Shown piece by piece: positions 33,453 through 48,400 of a DNA stretch of 64,000 nt. This DNA is from Rubripirellula lacrimiformis (lineage in GTDB: Bacteria > Planctomycetota > Planctomycetia > Pirellulales > Pirellulaceae). The stretch lies in the NCBI RefSeq assembly GCF_007741535.1, contig NZ_CP036525.1, forward strand, positions 2,976,001 through 3,040,000, read 5' to 3'. Position numbers and translations under genes: made by a program. Each line of letters starts with the position of its first letter. Within the stretch, counting starts at the first letter, position 1. Below the pieces are notes generated by a model. The model was not told where the DNA came from, made no database searches, and was given only the letters and a program-made list of their open reading frames with translations.

Positions 33453-36400
33453 ATGACCAAACGAAGAACTCCTCGCCGCCGTTCGTCTTCCCAAACCGCG
33501 TCGCGAAGCCTTCATCATGAAACGCTCGAAAAGCGAGAATTGCTGGCTGCTGAGTTTGGCCCTCGTTTGATTTCTGTTGCGACCAATTCGGGCGAACAGT
33601 TCGATCTGGCCGGGAACAACCCGTTGTTCGAATCGCCTCGCGAGATGACCTTCCGCTTTGATGGCGGACAGGAAATCGACCCGGCGACCCTGTCGGCGTT
33701 CCGCTTCACCGCATCGGGTGGTGATGGTGGTTTCACCGAGGGCAACGAAATCGACATCAAGCCAGGGTTCATCGGGCTCGGGGAAAGCTCGCGAATCGTG
33801 GTGGCTCGGTTCGCTTCGGCACTGGCCGATGATCAGTACCGAGTGTCGATTGCGGGCTATGACGATACGGCGATCGGCTTGGTCGGGCTTCGCAACACCG
33901 ATGGGGATTTGTTCCAGCCGACGACGACGCTTGATCCGTTCTCGCCGAGCCAAGATATCTTGATGAACATCGAGGTCGGCCCGAAGGTCGTCGCGATCGT
34001 TCCGCAACCGATCGACCATACCGCGACACCGCGGGTGCAACAGCGAGACACGGTCCACGTTTATTTCAACGATGACCCGTTGGGAAATCCTGCAACACCA
34101 GTGATCGCATCGACGGGAAACCCCAGCGATCCATCGGTTGTGCGTCCGGAGTTCTACAGTCTGTTCTTCACCAGCGACACCGTGGAAACCGGCGATGATG
34201 GCGCCGTCCATCATCCGGTCAGCGTGGTGTACGAAACCGCTCTGAACCGAGCAACCTTGACCTTCGGTGCGGACCTCAGCGACTTCACCACCGACGGTTC
34301 AGGCACGTTCCGCTTGCGAGTCGGTTCGTCCCAGGCGTTGCCAACGACGTTGCCGGCTGACAATTCGGATCTAACATCGGATACCGGTGATACCTTCGCA
34401 GACGCCACCGACTTGGGCATCGCGTTCGGTGCCGGCGGTGACTCTAGCATCACGCTCAATGGCCGCATCGAAGCGACCGATGGGAACACGATTCGTTGGC
34501 CTGGGTTGGATTCCCCTGGGGTACGCGATGATCGGCGAGACGCCCAGGTGACCGGCCGCGCCGACACGATCGACGGCGTGAACGTGTACTACTACAACTT
34601 CGCCAATCTGTACGGATCCGATGCTTCGGGACTTCCGTTGGAAAACGCGATCACGCCTGCGCAACAGCAGCGTACACGCGAGATCCTGGATCTTTATTCC
34701 CAGCATCTTGGTGTTCAATTCATTGAAACGGCCGACCAAGGGTTGCAGATCGTCACCGGGGACCTTCGCGCCTTGGTGGAAACAGCAACCACCGGCCCGG
34801 GACTGCCGTATCAAGAGTTCCGCGTCAATGATCTGGATCCGACTCAAGGCGTCTTGGTCTTGGACGCGGGCGAAAACTGGTTTGACGGCTATGGCCTTAG
34901 CCCCGATGCACGACCGAGTTGGTTCGTCGAAGGCATGCGCGGCATTGGATCGTTGCTTGGCATTGGCAACACGTTTGAACAGGTTCCCGGTGTTGCCAGC
35001 GGATCCAATGGCGCATTGTATGACGCGTCTTTGTTCCCGGTCGGTGGATCGGCAGCCGATTTCAACATCGAACCCGATTTCCTCAGCACCAGCGACATCG
35101 TTCCCGGGCAAGCCTTGCACCGCCCGGAAGTTCGCGACGCCGACCTGTATCGTTTCACCGTTGCCAAGTCTGGTCGGATTTCGATCGAAGCCTTCGCGGA
35201 ACGCTTGGTCGACACCAGCATTTTGGATTCCGATCTGAAACTGTGGAAACTGAATATCAATACCGGCAAGTTCGACCTGGTTGCCCGCAACGGAGACTTC
35301 TATGGCGATGACTCGTTCATTGGTGTCGACGTAACGCCGGATGCCGGTGGTGCTGCTGCAACGTATGTGCTCGGGATCACTGCCGCTGGCAACGACGACT
35401 ACAACCCGAACATCGCCGGCAGTGGCGGTGGTGGGCGGTCACAGGGCCGATACGATCTTCGGATCAGTTTCCAAAATGACCAGTCCGACACGATCACCGA
35501 TACGAACGAGTCGCGGCTAGACGGCGATTCGGACGGTCAACAAGGCGGCGACTTTAACTTCTGGTTCCGCGTTGCAAAGACACGCGACACCGCAGGCGTC
35601 GGCGAAGCACGAACCTTGTTCGTCAGTGCCCGCGATGGTTTCAATTCGCTGTCCGGCGGTACCGTCACCGCTCCGCTGCAAACCATTGCATACGCGCTTT
35701 CGCAGGCACAACCTGGTGATATCGTTCGTCTGCTGCCCGACACCGGTGCAGACGGTCGGATCGATACGACGTTTGACAACCGAGCCTACGAAATTGGGCG
35801 TGCCAGTAGCGGCGCGATTCTAGCCGACGGCGACATACTGGAAGTGCCCAAGGGCGTTACGGTGATGATCGACGCCGGTGCCATTCTGAAATTGCGCAAC
35901 GCCAAGATCAGCGTGGGGAGTGAATCGATCGACGAGGATCGATCTCTGGCCGCTTTGCAGGTGCTTGGTGCACCAACAATCGTTGACCGAGACGGCCAGG
36001 TCATCGATGGTACGGTCGACATCACCAGTTATCGGGAAGAAGCCCGCGGCGGTGTTTTGTTGGGGGCAGACACCAACTTGTTGACGACGATTCCTACCGC
36101 AGGTGACTGGGCCGGTATCGAATTCCGTAATGACTTTGATTATTCCGAAGGTCGCGCCGTTTGGGAAACCGAAGGGATCTTCCTGGACTACGTTTCGCAT
36201 GCCGATATTCGCTACGGCGGTGGTAGCGTTCGATCGTCGGATCCGTCGGTGACTCCGCTGCAGATGCTAGAGTCGCGGCCGACGTTGATCTACAACAGTA
36301 TCAGCCATTCGCGGGAAGCGGCCATGAGCGCCGACCCGAACTCGTTCGCCGAAACCAACTTTGCGGCCCCGATCTATCAGCAGGCGTCGCTGGATCGATT

Positions 36401-39400
36401 TGGTGTCAACTTCACCAGCGATTACGACCGCGTTGGACCGTTCATCCGGGGCAATACGCTTCTATCGAACTCGATCAACGGGTTGTTTGTTCGCGTTTTG
36501 ACACCGGCCGGTGGCCAAACCGAACCGATGACGGTCAGCGGCAGGTTTGACGACGCCGACATCGTGCACACGCTAAGCGAAGTGCTGGTTTTGCAGGGCG
36601 AACCGGGCGGACCGTTGTTGTTGGAAGAACGACCGGACGTCGTCAGTGTGACCCTCAGTCCCACGCCTGGGACGAACATCGGTACCCTGACCAATGGCGA
36701 CACGCTCGATTACCGACTGACGCTGGTCACTCGCGAAGGTTTCGAATCACTGGCGACCGATGCGACTCGCACCGTCGATGTGACCAGCAGCGGCGCTGTG
36801 ACCCTTTCGAACCTGCCCGCCGCATCGGACGAATACTCGGGACGTCGACTGTATCGGTTGACGTCGACAGGTGACTACGAATTGGTTGCCGCCTTGGACC
36901 GCGCGACCAGCTCCTATATCGATGATGGCACGACTCGCGGCGGATTGTTGTCCGACGCGGCCTTGGCCGCTGGGACCGGTGCGCGACTGCTTCCGCGTAC
37001 CAATGCTCGCTTGAGCGTTGATCCCGGCTTGGTTGTTAAGTTGGAAAGTGCACGGATCGAGACCACCTTTGGTGCCGACTTCTATGCCGAAGGTTCCGAT
37101 GGCAACCCCGTGGTCTTTACCAGTCGCCGAGACGACCGATTCGGTGCCGGTGGCACGTTTGACACCAACAATGATGGTTCCGCTGGGCTGCCAGCCCCCG
37201 GTGATTGGGCGGGACTGGTTTTCCGACAAGGCAGCACGGCGTCGATCGATTTCGCAACGATCTCCTACGCCGGTGGATTCAGTGCAACGTCGGGGAACTT
37301 GGCCTTTTTCAACCCTGTTGAAATTCTGCAAGCCGATGTCCGGATCGCACACTCGACGTTGTCGAACAACGCCGATGGCAACGACGGCGGCGGATTTGAT
37401 ATCCGCGACAGCATCGGTTTCAACGGACCTGCGACCATCTTCGTCCGTGGTGCGCAGCCCGTCTTGGTCGATAACACGATCATCGATAACGAAGGTGCAG
37501 CGATCAGCATCAACCCTGATGCGCTGAATTACCTGTCGATCCGCGACCATGGCCGCGGGACCGGCGTGGTGGATCTGTTCGCAGCCGATGGGGACAACCA
37601 GGGTCCATTGATCAGCGCCAACAAGCTGGACAATAACTCCATCAACGGCTTGTTCATTCGAAACGAATCGTTGACGACCGAAAGCGTTTGGGACGACACG
37701 GACATCGTCCACGTCGTCGAAGAAAACGTGTACGCGTGGAATCATCATCATCGTAGTGGGTTGCGGCTGAAGAGTGATCCAAACCAAAGCTTGGTCGTCA
37801 AGTTGCAAAACGGTGGCTCGTTGCAGGCATCGAAGCTTCGCACGGATGTCTCCGATGCGATCGGTGGCACACTGCAAGTGATCGGACAGCCCGGATTCCC
37901 TGTCATCTTGACCGGGATTTCCGATGACAGCGTCGGCGCAGGTTTTACCCCCGGTGGTGTACCGCAAACCGATACCGACAATGCTGCGAATCCAGCGACG
38001 GTGGATTGGTACGGTCTGGTGATCCAGCCTGGTACAAATGACCGAAACGTCGCGTTCGTGACCGAGGCAGAACGTTCCGTGGGGACATCGTCGTCGGTCA
38101 ACGCGATTCCCGGCAACGCACAAATTCTGGGTTCGCTGGCACAGAACGAAAAGTCATCCGACGAAAACCGTCGCCTTGGTTTCAACGTTCGTGGATCGCT
38201 TAGCCAGAACAATGACATCGACGTTTACAAGTTCACCGCCAATGGTGGAACGGAAGTCTTCATCGACATCGATGACACCGACTTTGGCTTGGACACCGTT
38301 GTTGAATTGATCGACATCAATGGCAACATCTTAGCGCTCAGCAATAGTTCCGAACTGGAATCGGTCGTATCGACCGGCCCCAATGGCTTGGTCAACAACC
38401 TCGGCGACGGACGTGTGCTGCCATTGTTCAAGACCGGCCAGGACGTGGTCGAGAATCCGAACCCGCTTGACGCTGGCATGCGAGTGATTTTGCCAGGCAA
38501 CAGTTCCAGTGCAAACAACGAATACTTCATTCGAGTACGCAGTAGCAACCTGCGTCCGAACGACTTCCCGTCGCGTTTGACGACTTCGTCACTGGTCGGG
38601 GCAGGCCTGTCATCGGGACAGTATCAACTGTCGATCCGTCTTCGCGAAACAGATGAAGTCGCGGGCAGCACGATCCGATTGGCGGACATCCGATATGCGT
38701 TCAATGCGATCGATGTCCCCGCCGCACCTTCGCACTCGCCGCTAGCTGGCGAACATGCAGAAGAATTGGCCGCCGACGGTACCGACGTGAACGATGGCGG
38801 AACCGGATTCGGTGGCGGCGAAGGCACCGCGCAGTTCGCCAATGGCGATGGGGACCCGCTGGGACCTCTTAGCTTCTCCGATCGCGGCACCCTTCGTGTC
38901 AGCGGCGTCTTGGGCAACCAAGTTCTGCAGTCCAATCCACAATTTGGATTGTTGTCGGAACAGGACATCGATGTCTATCGCGTCGATCTGTTTTCGAATT
39001 TCCAAGAGCCGAACATCATCGGCGAGAACCGATTCGTTTCAACGACGTTCGACATCGACTATGCCGACCAGTTGGGCCGCGCCAATACGTCGCTTGCCGT
39101 CTATGACGCAGGCGGACGGTTGGTTCTGCACAGCCGTGATTCGAACATCGCTGACGACCAAGGCCGACCCACCGAAGGCAATGACATTACCAATCTAAGC
39201 GCCGGGTCAGCCGGTACTTTGGATGCGTACATCGGTCCTGTCGAAATGCAGGTCGGTACGTACTATGTGGTGGTCAGCAGTTCACAGATGATCCCGGCCA
39301 CCTTGGATCAGATGTTCGAAGCCAACCCGGTTGCCACAGACGTCCGTGTCCTGCCAATCGATTCGACCCGGCGTTTGGCCGAAGAGGGATTCGATAACGT

Positions 39401-42400
39401 TAGCTTGCGCGTCAATTCGATGTTCGAAAGCACCGAATTCAATCAGTTGAACACAGCGGCCGATCTGCCGACGTTGACACCCATCTTCGATGAAACATCG
39501 TTGGTGCCATACAAGTTGGAAGACGTCCGTTTGTTCTTGACGTTGGACCAAGGTCTTAGCGGAAACAATCAATCGACTGTCGTCACCCTGGATCCATTCA
39601 CGGGCAAACTGGAACGGACGCTGGGACAATTTGCCCAACCCGTCGGTGACTTGGCGATGCGTCGCGATGGTGAACTGTATGCCTATAGTTTGGGACCAAA
39701 CTCCGGAAACCAGACGAACGGAAACACGGGTAATTTCCTAAATATCAGTTCGGTAGATGGTTCTAGCAGTGGTAGCGGCGACGATGGTTTGACGCTGCGA
39801 ACGAACAATCAAGCCAACACGTCCACAGCGGTCGACAACAACCAGCAGTTCCTGATCAATGCGATGGCTTTTGTGCCGTCGACGAACACGTCGCCCGAAG
39901 CGGGCAACAACCCGAGTATTCCTGATGGCGAACGTGCCTACGCATTGGGCAATCGCGAAGACGGCAACGGTTTTGGGAACCCCGAGGTTCCCCAAGGACT
40001 TCGCCGCAACGTGCTTTACAGCGTGGTGGCAAACACTGGTGCGGCGACCAATCAAGGCAGTACAAACGGAAACCTTGATCGCAACTTCCCCAATGCCGTC
40101 TATTCCGAATCGCTCGGCCCAGGATCGAATAAGGTCGAACTGGGAATTGTGGATACAGGACAATTCATCGATTCGCCAGCAGACCCAGACGGGAACTTTG
40201 TCGATGGCGGTAGCATCACCGGAATGGCGATTGACCCGATCCAGGGCAGCAACTTCGTCTATGCAGTCAGCGACGGTGGTTATGTCTACACGTTCCAACC
40301 GTCAAGCAGGCGAACGGTGGACGTCGATCCGTTGAATGCTGGTAGCTACAGCGGCGTGATCAATGCGACCAACCACGGTTTAGTCGCTCCCGACCCCCAA
40401 GACTTTGTGTCCAGTGCGAACGGATTTGTCCAGTTCAGTAGCTTGACATTGGGCCCACGGATTACGGAGCGTGCGGGGACAAATGGTTTGGGCCCCTACG
40501 CTCAAATCTTGTTCGGTGTTACCGAGCAAGGTTGGATCTACACGATGGAGATCGAACAGGCGACAAACCGCGTGATTCCATCCCATATTCTGGTGAATGG
40601 ACGTTCGTCGATTCCGATCACCAACAGCAGTGGATCACAGCTAGGCGTTTCGCCCACGGGCGTGGCGTTCAGTATTCGCGAAGAAAACCTGTGGCATCAA
40701 ACCACTGACCGGAATGGCGATGACCATGGTCTGTTCGTCAACCCGGACCAATCGCGGATCCGAACCAATGGCGGATCCAGCCTGTACTTCGGCGTCGAAG
40801 TCAGTGGCAATGCTGCTGAAAACACAATCGAAGGCGGTGCTGCCAACGGTGTGCTGAACCCCGGTGGTGCACACGGCAGTCTGGTCAGTCGACCGATGGA
40901 CCTGCAGGACTACTCGGCCGGCGACAAGCCCACGTTGTACTTCTCGTACTTCTTGGAAACCGAAGATGGGCAGGACTACGATCCACCCAGCAACGGGATC
41001 AACAATCAACAGGTCGATGCGTTCCGAGTCTTTGCAGCGGGCGATGACGGCCAATGGCGATTGATGACCACGAATGATACGTACCGAAGTTTCAGCAATG
41101 TGCCATCCAGTGATGAATACGATTACGTCGCCCTCAACGGTGGTACGCCGATTCAAGAAGCTTTCGACAACACCGACCAGTGGCGTCAAGCTCGAGTCGA
41201 TCTATCGCCGTTGGCTGGTCACAAGAACGTTCAGTTGCGATTCGATTTCTCAACTGCCGGCGGGATGCATTCGCAGTTCGATCTGACGGGACAGTTGACC
41301 GAAATTCAGGCGCCCGCGGGTACCGACCTGGTGCCGGGGACCGGTTTCTCGATGTTCGATGACACGTTCTTTGGATTCACCAGTTTTGAATTCGTGCGTG
41401 GCGCCGCGGTGAATGTGCCCGATCCAACCACGATCGTCGAAGGTCAGCTGTTGGAGTTTGTTGATGCAGACGGCCTGTCGACCACGCTGCGACTGACCCA
41501 TGGTCCACAAACGCTTACGACCGACATCAGCATTGCAGCGACGGACTTAGCGGTTGATTTGGCGCTGAAAATTTCCGATCGATTGCAATTGTTGGCTCCG
41601 AATTTGGTGGCGGTTGCCAACGGATCCCAGGTGACGGCATCGGAAGCTCGGTCGTTGACGGCCACCCCAACAGGGTTTGATCGGCCGACCGCAGAACAGA
41701 CGCTGCCCAATGGTAATGTGCCGATCTTCTATCACGAGGCGATGACGAACAAAGAAGTTCGCGATTCGATTCGACAGAGCTTGGCCAACGGTCTCGGAAA
41801 CATTGACCCCGTGACCGGAATCACGACGGCAACGATCGCTCAGTATCCGGAATACGGCACCAACCGCATTCGTGTCTTTAGTCATTATCTGAGTAACAGT
41901 GATGCGGATGGCGTCGGGTTCAGCACTTACCTGCCCGGCGATGAATTCGGTGCGGCGGCCAGCCTGTCGGTGTCCAATTCGCAAGTCAACGCTCGACCGG
42001 GCCAGAACAACAATATCGAAGGTGTCTACCTGGATGACATCGTTGTTGGGTTCGCCGAACGGGGCGAAGTCGTTTACAACGCACCAGTGAATCGCAACTT
42101 TAGTGTGTTGCCAGAACAGCGTACGTCCACATTCGATGACACACAGGTTCCTGAGTTCCCGAACGAAATCTTAGTCGGCAGCTACACCTTGGAAGTCCGT
42201 AAATCGTCGGACTACGGTGTTCCCGAAGACTACGATCCGATTCGACTAGGACTGGACGAACAATTTAGCCTGGGACGATCGTTCGACACCAATGACCGTT
42301 TGACCGACGGCGTCACCCTGATCGCTCCTTCGGCGGTCGACTTGATCGATGGCGACACGTTCATCATCAGCAACGGCACGAACCGAGTCACTTTCGAATT

Positions 42401-45400
42401 TGACAGTGACAACAATGTCACTTCCGGCCGCGTCCGCGTTCCGTTCACCCCAGTGGGTGTCGGTGCGGCGTTCAGCGTCGACAGCGACGAATCCAGTGTG
42501 GTGGCAACTTCGATTCGCGATGCGATCAACACCGCTGCGGTACGGAATTCCATCGGCGTTCGTGCTGCCGGTCGTGACGGTAGCGAAGTTGGCCCAGCGA
42601 CCGGAAACCGAATTGATTTGTTCGGTAGTTCGATCCAGGTCAATCCCAGCAGTGGCCGTTTCCTAACGGTCGATTTGGTTGACGAAGAAACTTTCTATGG
42701 ACGTGAATCGGCACGCTTGTTGCCATCGATTGACCACGATACCCAAACGGTCAACGACGCAATCTTCTACGACACCTTCGCCCGAGCGACGGTGACGGAC
42801 TACGTCAATGGCAACACCGACACTTTGGTTGCGGTCGGCAAGATCGGCGACTCGGTGGGATCGTTGGATGGAAACGTGCTGGACGCGCGCTCGCCGCAAT
42901 TGGATTCCGATATCGTCAAGATCTACCTCAACGCGGGGGATTCGATCGATGTCGACTTGGACACCATCGGATGGAATCTTGGCACCAGCTTCGAAAGTTC
43001 GTTGTTGGAAATCTATCAGGACGTCAATGGTGTGCCGACGCTAGTAGCGGTTACCAATTCGCTGCGTGCCGATGGTGAGAACAACGACGGCGCATCGATC
43101 TTGGGTTTCCAGGCTCCCGCTAGCAGTCACTACTACGTTCGCGTGGCGTCCACCGGCTTTGGCGGATTCCCGTTCTTTGGCGAAGGGTTGTACGGCGAGT
43201 ACCAATTGACCGTGCGTCCAACCGGAAGCGTGACGCGTGACGTTGTGATGGTCGATTACCACTTTGGTTTTGGGGACACCAATACGTTCCGTGACCAAGG
43301 TCAGCTTCTGATCGAATCGAACTTCATCCGCAACTTTGGCAACGCGGGTATCCGAGCGACGTTTGATCCGGGCACGCCGACAAACGTCGATGACGGTGGA
43401 TTCACCAGCACCCAGTTGGACCGTCGTCCCGGCGCCGTCACCACGCTTCGAAATCCGAACACGGATCGATTGTTGCCCGGTGCGGTCATCACCAATAACG
43501 TGATCATCGCCGACGCCGGTACGGGAATCATCTTCTCGGGCGAAGTGGCCGGTGCAGGCGATTCGCCAGTGCCAGTGCCGTTTGGCCGCATCGTCAACAA
43601 CACGGTGGTTGGCAATGGATCGGGCAACGGTATCGCGGTTTCAGGTTCCGCATCGCCGACAATCCTGAACAATATCGTTACCAACTTTGCGACCGGGTTG
43701 AACATCTCTGCGAACAGCGCATCGACCGTCGTCGGTGGCAACGCGTTCCAGGGCAATGGAACCAATTCGACCATCGCAATTTCGTCGACAAACATTGTGA
43801 TCCCGACGGGCGTGCAGCTGTTCGAAGATCCAACCGGCGGAATCTACATTCCGGCTGCGGGTTCTGCAGTGATCGACAGTTCGTTCTCGTCACTGAATGA
43901 TCGGTCCAACTTCGTCAACACGGTCCGTCAACCGGTTGGCATCGCCACCTCACCGATCATTGCACCTCTGTTTGACGCGTACGGAATTCCACGATTTGAT
44001 GATCCGGACGCCAACCCAGGCGGTGTCGGTTCAAACGTCTTTATCGATCGTGGTGCGGTCGACCGAGCCAATTTCTTGCGACCGATTGCGAACCTGGTCT
44101 CTCCGTTGGACTTCATCGTAACGTCGGGCGGAAGCGTCGACGGTGGTGATATCGATCCGTCGGAATCGTTCGTTCGTCTGACCGAAGGCAATGTCGAGTT
44201 CTTTGAAATTCAATTGACCGACCCTGCCGGACCTGGCCCCGATGCTCGAACCATCACTCGTGAAAGCGTGTTGTTGACCGAGAACGGACAACGCCTGATT
44301 CCCGACGTCGATTACACGTTCGGATACAGCGACAACAGCCGGCTGATTCGGTTGACTCCTGTCGCCGGTCTGTGGCGTCCAGATGCGGTTTACGAAATCA
44401 CGTTGAACAACCGAACGCGGATCGCTTACCAGGCTCCGTCGGGCGAAGAAATTACCGATGGCGACCAAGTCATCATCGGGGATACGGATGGCAATCGTGT
44501 CGTATTCGAATACGAAAGTGGTTTTGCGGTCGTCGTACCGCAAACGACGACTTTGACCATCGAAGGTGCGAACAACGCATTTGTGGATCGCGAAACCTTC
44601 ACGATCGACGCCCCCGGCGGCAACTCGTTGACCTTCGAATTCAACCTTGTCGGTTCGACCACCAGCGGCCGAGTTCCTGTCGAAATCGCGTCCGCCAGCA
44701 CACTTTCGCAAGTACGTGACGCGGTCTTGGCTTCGTTCGATCTGCCTGCACCGGGTGCGCCTGGTCAGACCGTCCGTGAGTTCTTGAACGTGGATCCCGT
44801 CAATGTGGGAACCGACACGATTCAGTTGGGGATTTTGGCCGGTCACTCAGTGACTTCGGCAAGCCCAGGATTGACGGTTTCGGATGAAGTCGATGGCATC
44901 GCCGATGGCCAAACGTTTGTCTATTCGACCTCTAGCCTTAGCGTGACTTTCGAATTCGATACCGATGGCACGCTAAGTGACAGCACCAACGTCGCCATCC
45001 CGTTCTCGCGAACGGATAGTCCATCGCAGATCGGTGACGCGATTGTGGCCGCCGTCCGGGCACAACCTCTAGGTTTGAATTCCGCAGTTTCGTCCGAGGA
45101 CGGTACCGTGGTGTTGGGCGGACGCTTGGGCGACCAAGTGGATGTCGATTCGAGTTCGCTAGTGTTGGAAGGCTCGCCCGGTGTAACCGGATCGCTGTCA
45201 TTGATGATTCCCGAAGGTGAAACGCCGGCCACGCTGGATGGTGACACGTTCACGATCAACAGTGCCGGAAGCAACATCACGTTCATCTACACATTGGATC
45301 CAAACCTAGCAACAAGCGATCGGTTGGTCGTTTTGACATCGGGCGACGATGTCGCAGACATCGCAGCGAAGTCCGCAGCGGCAATCGCCGAGGCATTCCC

Positions 45401-48400
45401 TGGCGAATTGTTCTCGTCCTTCATCGGCGACACCATCTTTGTGGGCGAACCTTCGTCGCTGCTTTCCGGTGCAACCACAACTGCATCGGGTGGTTCTGCT
45501 GGTCTGGTGACCGGTGGCGTCAGCGGTGGGGCCATCGCGGTGAACTACCTTCCCACCAGTCCTCGTACGTCGATCGCTGCCACACTTCAGGGCGCGATCG
45601 CAGCGGCTCCGCTGAACGTGACGACCTTTGCGGCTGGTGGCGGCACGATTTTGATCGCCAACGCGGACACATTGGAAGGAACGCTGGGGGGTGGGGCTGC
45701 CGCCGATGTCGGTACCCTGACCCCGGCAATCACCAACCTGTCTGGTAATCCGGTCGCCGAAACGCGAACCAATGACGAAACCCGGTTCACCATCATCATG
45801 CCGGAAGTTGTGTTCGACTTGGGCGACGCCCCGGTCAGCTACGACACCCTGGTTGCTGACAACGGTGCTCGGCACACGATCGGGCCACAAGGATTGCCGC
45901 GACTGGGACGGTACATCGACAGCGAAGCAGATGGTCAGCCGATTGGGCAAGACGACGTTCCGCTATCGGTGACGATCGCACCGGCGTCGCCGGGGGGTCA
46001 ACCTGTCGTCTTTACCGTCGATCCGCTGTCGATTCCAGACACCGTTTTGACGACGTTGGACTTGATGCCGACCGGTGGCGAGACCTTGTCGATCAACATC
46101 GCTGGCACCGTTCGCACATTCGAACTGGTGGATCTGAACTCCAATCCAACGGGATCCAACATCCCGGTCACGTTCAGCACAGCGGAAAGTCTGTCGGAAA
46201 TCACAACACGCTTGGTGACCATCATCCGTGGTGCGGTTCCACAGACCGATGATGGTTTGCTGATCGAAAAGAACACCGACACATCATTCGTGATCAATGC
46301 GGTCGACGACGAAGACGGTGTCCTGCAAGGCGAATTGATCGCCAACGGCACCACCTATAGCGTCTTTACCCAACGCGGGACCGATCCGACCAACGTGCGA
46401 CCCGAAGACGTACTCGGATTCTTGAACCCTCAAGATCCGGCCGGCACCAATATGGACATTCAAGTGTTCGGTGCGGGGCTGTTGCACGCTTGGATTGACT
46501 TCGACCAGAACGGACAGTTCGAAGCCGACGAACAGGTGTTGGCCAATGTGCCGGTCAGTGGTGATGCGACCGTCGGGGCTTTCAACACGGTCACCGTGTT
46601 CACCCCGAACAACGCGTTCCATGGCAACACTTGGATGCGAGTACGCATCAGCGAATCGGGCAACCTGTTGCCGACGGGCGTAGCGATCGGTGGCGAGGTC
46701 GAGGACTATCAAGTTCAAGTCATCGCTGTCGATTTACCAGCCCCTGACGATGACCTGTACGCCATCGACGAAGATGCATCGCTGGACACCCTGGGCCAAG
46801 GTCTGCCTTCGGTCAGTGATGGCGACATCATTCCGGCACCACCGCAGCGGTTCCTGCCGGTTCAGTACATCGTTGGCGAATTGCCGACCAACGGCACATT
46901 GGTCAGTCTCGATTCGACAACCGGTCACTTCGTCTACCAACCGAATCCCGACTTCAACGGCACGGACACCTTTACCTATCGACTGAGCACTCAGCCGAAC
47001 GAAAGTGCCAGTTCGATTCCGCTGAATGCGTTTGCAACGGTGACGATTGCGGTCGCACCTGTGAATGACGCGCCGGGTGTCAGCGACAAACCCTTCAAGG
47101 CTCTGGAAGACCTGTCCCTAACGATCACGTCTAGTGAATTGTTGACGGACGCCTTGGCCGATGACGACGCATCGTATGTTCCTCCCACCGGCGGTTCAGG
47201 CAATGTGGACAACGACGCTTTGCTGAACGAAGTGAACCAACTTGCTTCGTTGCAAGTGGTCGCTGTTCAAGGAAGCGGATCGACGCCAATCACCGCCGCC
47301 AACGCGGCTTCGGCAGCCGGCAGCGTTGTGGTGACCACCGCCGGTCTAGGACTCGACTTGACCGTCACCAGCCCAACGGCCGGCGATGTGTTCAGTTTGG
47401 CGTTCGCCGGGAAAGTGTCGACTTTCGAATTGGTTCCAGTCGATGGGATCGCCCAGGACGCAACGATTGCAGTTCAGTTAGTCGATGGTGATACAACGTC
47501 AACGGTTGCTACCCGTTTGGCCGAAGCGATCGAAGCTGAATTCGGGACCGGCGTCCCTGGATTGACGGCCGCTGCGACCGGTGCGTCGATTGCTGTGTCG
47601 TTCGTTCCTGAGGCTGTCACCGTGGGATCCAGCAATGCTGCGGTCTTCGGTGTCAGCGGCGTTGCGACCGGACAACAGATCGATCTGTTGGCCGCTCCTA
47701 CGCCGACGGCCGCGCCGACTGCTGCGAACCCAAGTCCAGCGGTTGGTGATACCGTGACGGTGACGATTGCCGGTCAAGCAACGACGTTTGAATTTGTCGC
47801 CGCGGGTGCTACCGCCGCCACCGGCAATGTTGCCGTTCCGATGATGGTCTTCGCTGACCCGAATTCAGCGGCTGCGATTGCTTCGGCGACGACGCTGCTA
47901 GGCTTCGCGATCGGACAAGAATTGGCAACGTCGAATGTCGGCGTTTCGGCCTCGGTCGACGGCTTGGCCAATCCGAATCGAATCACTTTGTCCGCGTCCA
48001 ACGTGACGGCTGGCAAGTCGTTCGATACCGTGCGTGGCAGTGCGATTGCGGTCTTCGATACAGCGGGGGCATTGATCGAAGTTCGCTACCTCTCTGGCCA
48101 GGATCTGAACCGGGACAACCCACCACCAGCAACGCCTGCGTGGGTGGACCAGTTCACGTACACCATTCGTGATAATGGCGTGTCGGTCGACTTGGTTGAC
48201 AACTTGTATGTCTACGGCACACCGCTGGAATCGGCACCGGCGACAGTCTCGATTGACGTGGCTCCGCAAAACGATCCGCCGCGATTGGTCAGCGATGTCA
48301 TCTCGGTTGGTCCGCTTGGTCCCGACGCAGCAAATGTGACGACTGCTTGGGAAACCTTTGGCGGTGCCACACCGACCGAGGACCAATCGTTGACGATTGA

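Noticed and set aside
37748-38218. Minus-strand Ser/Pro-rich open frame inside giant gene 2
   Set aside because: Composition is a reverse-frame artefact of Asp/Gly/Thr codons; no independent support.
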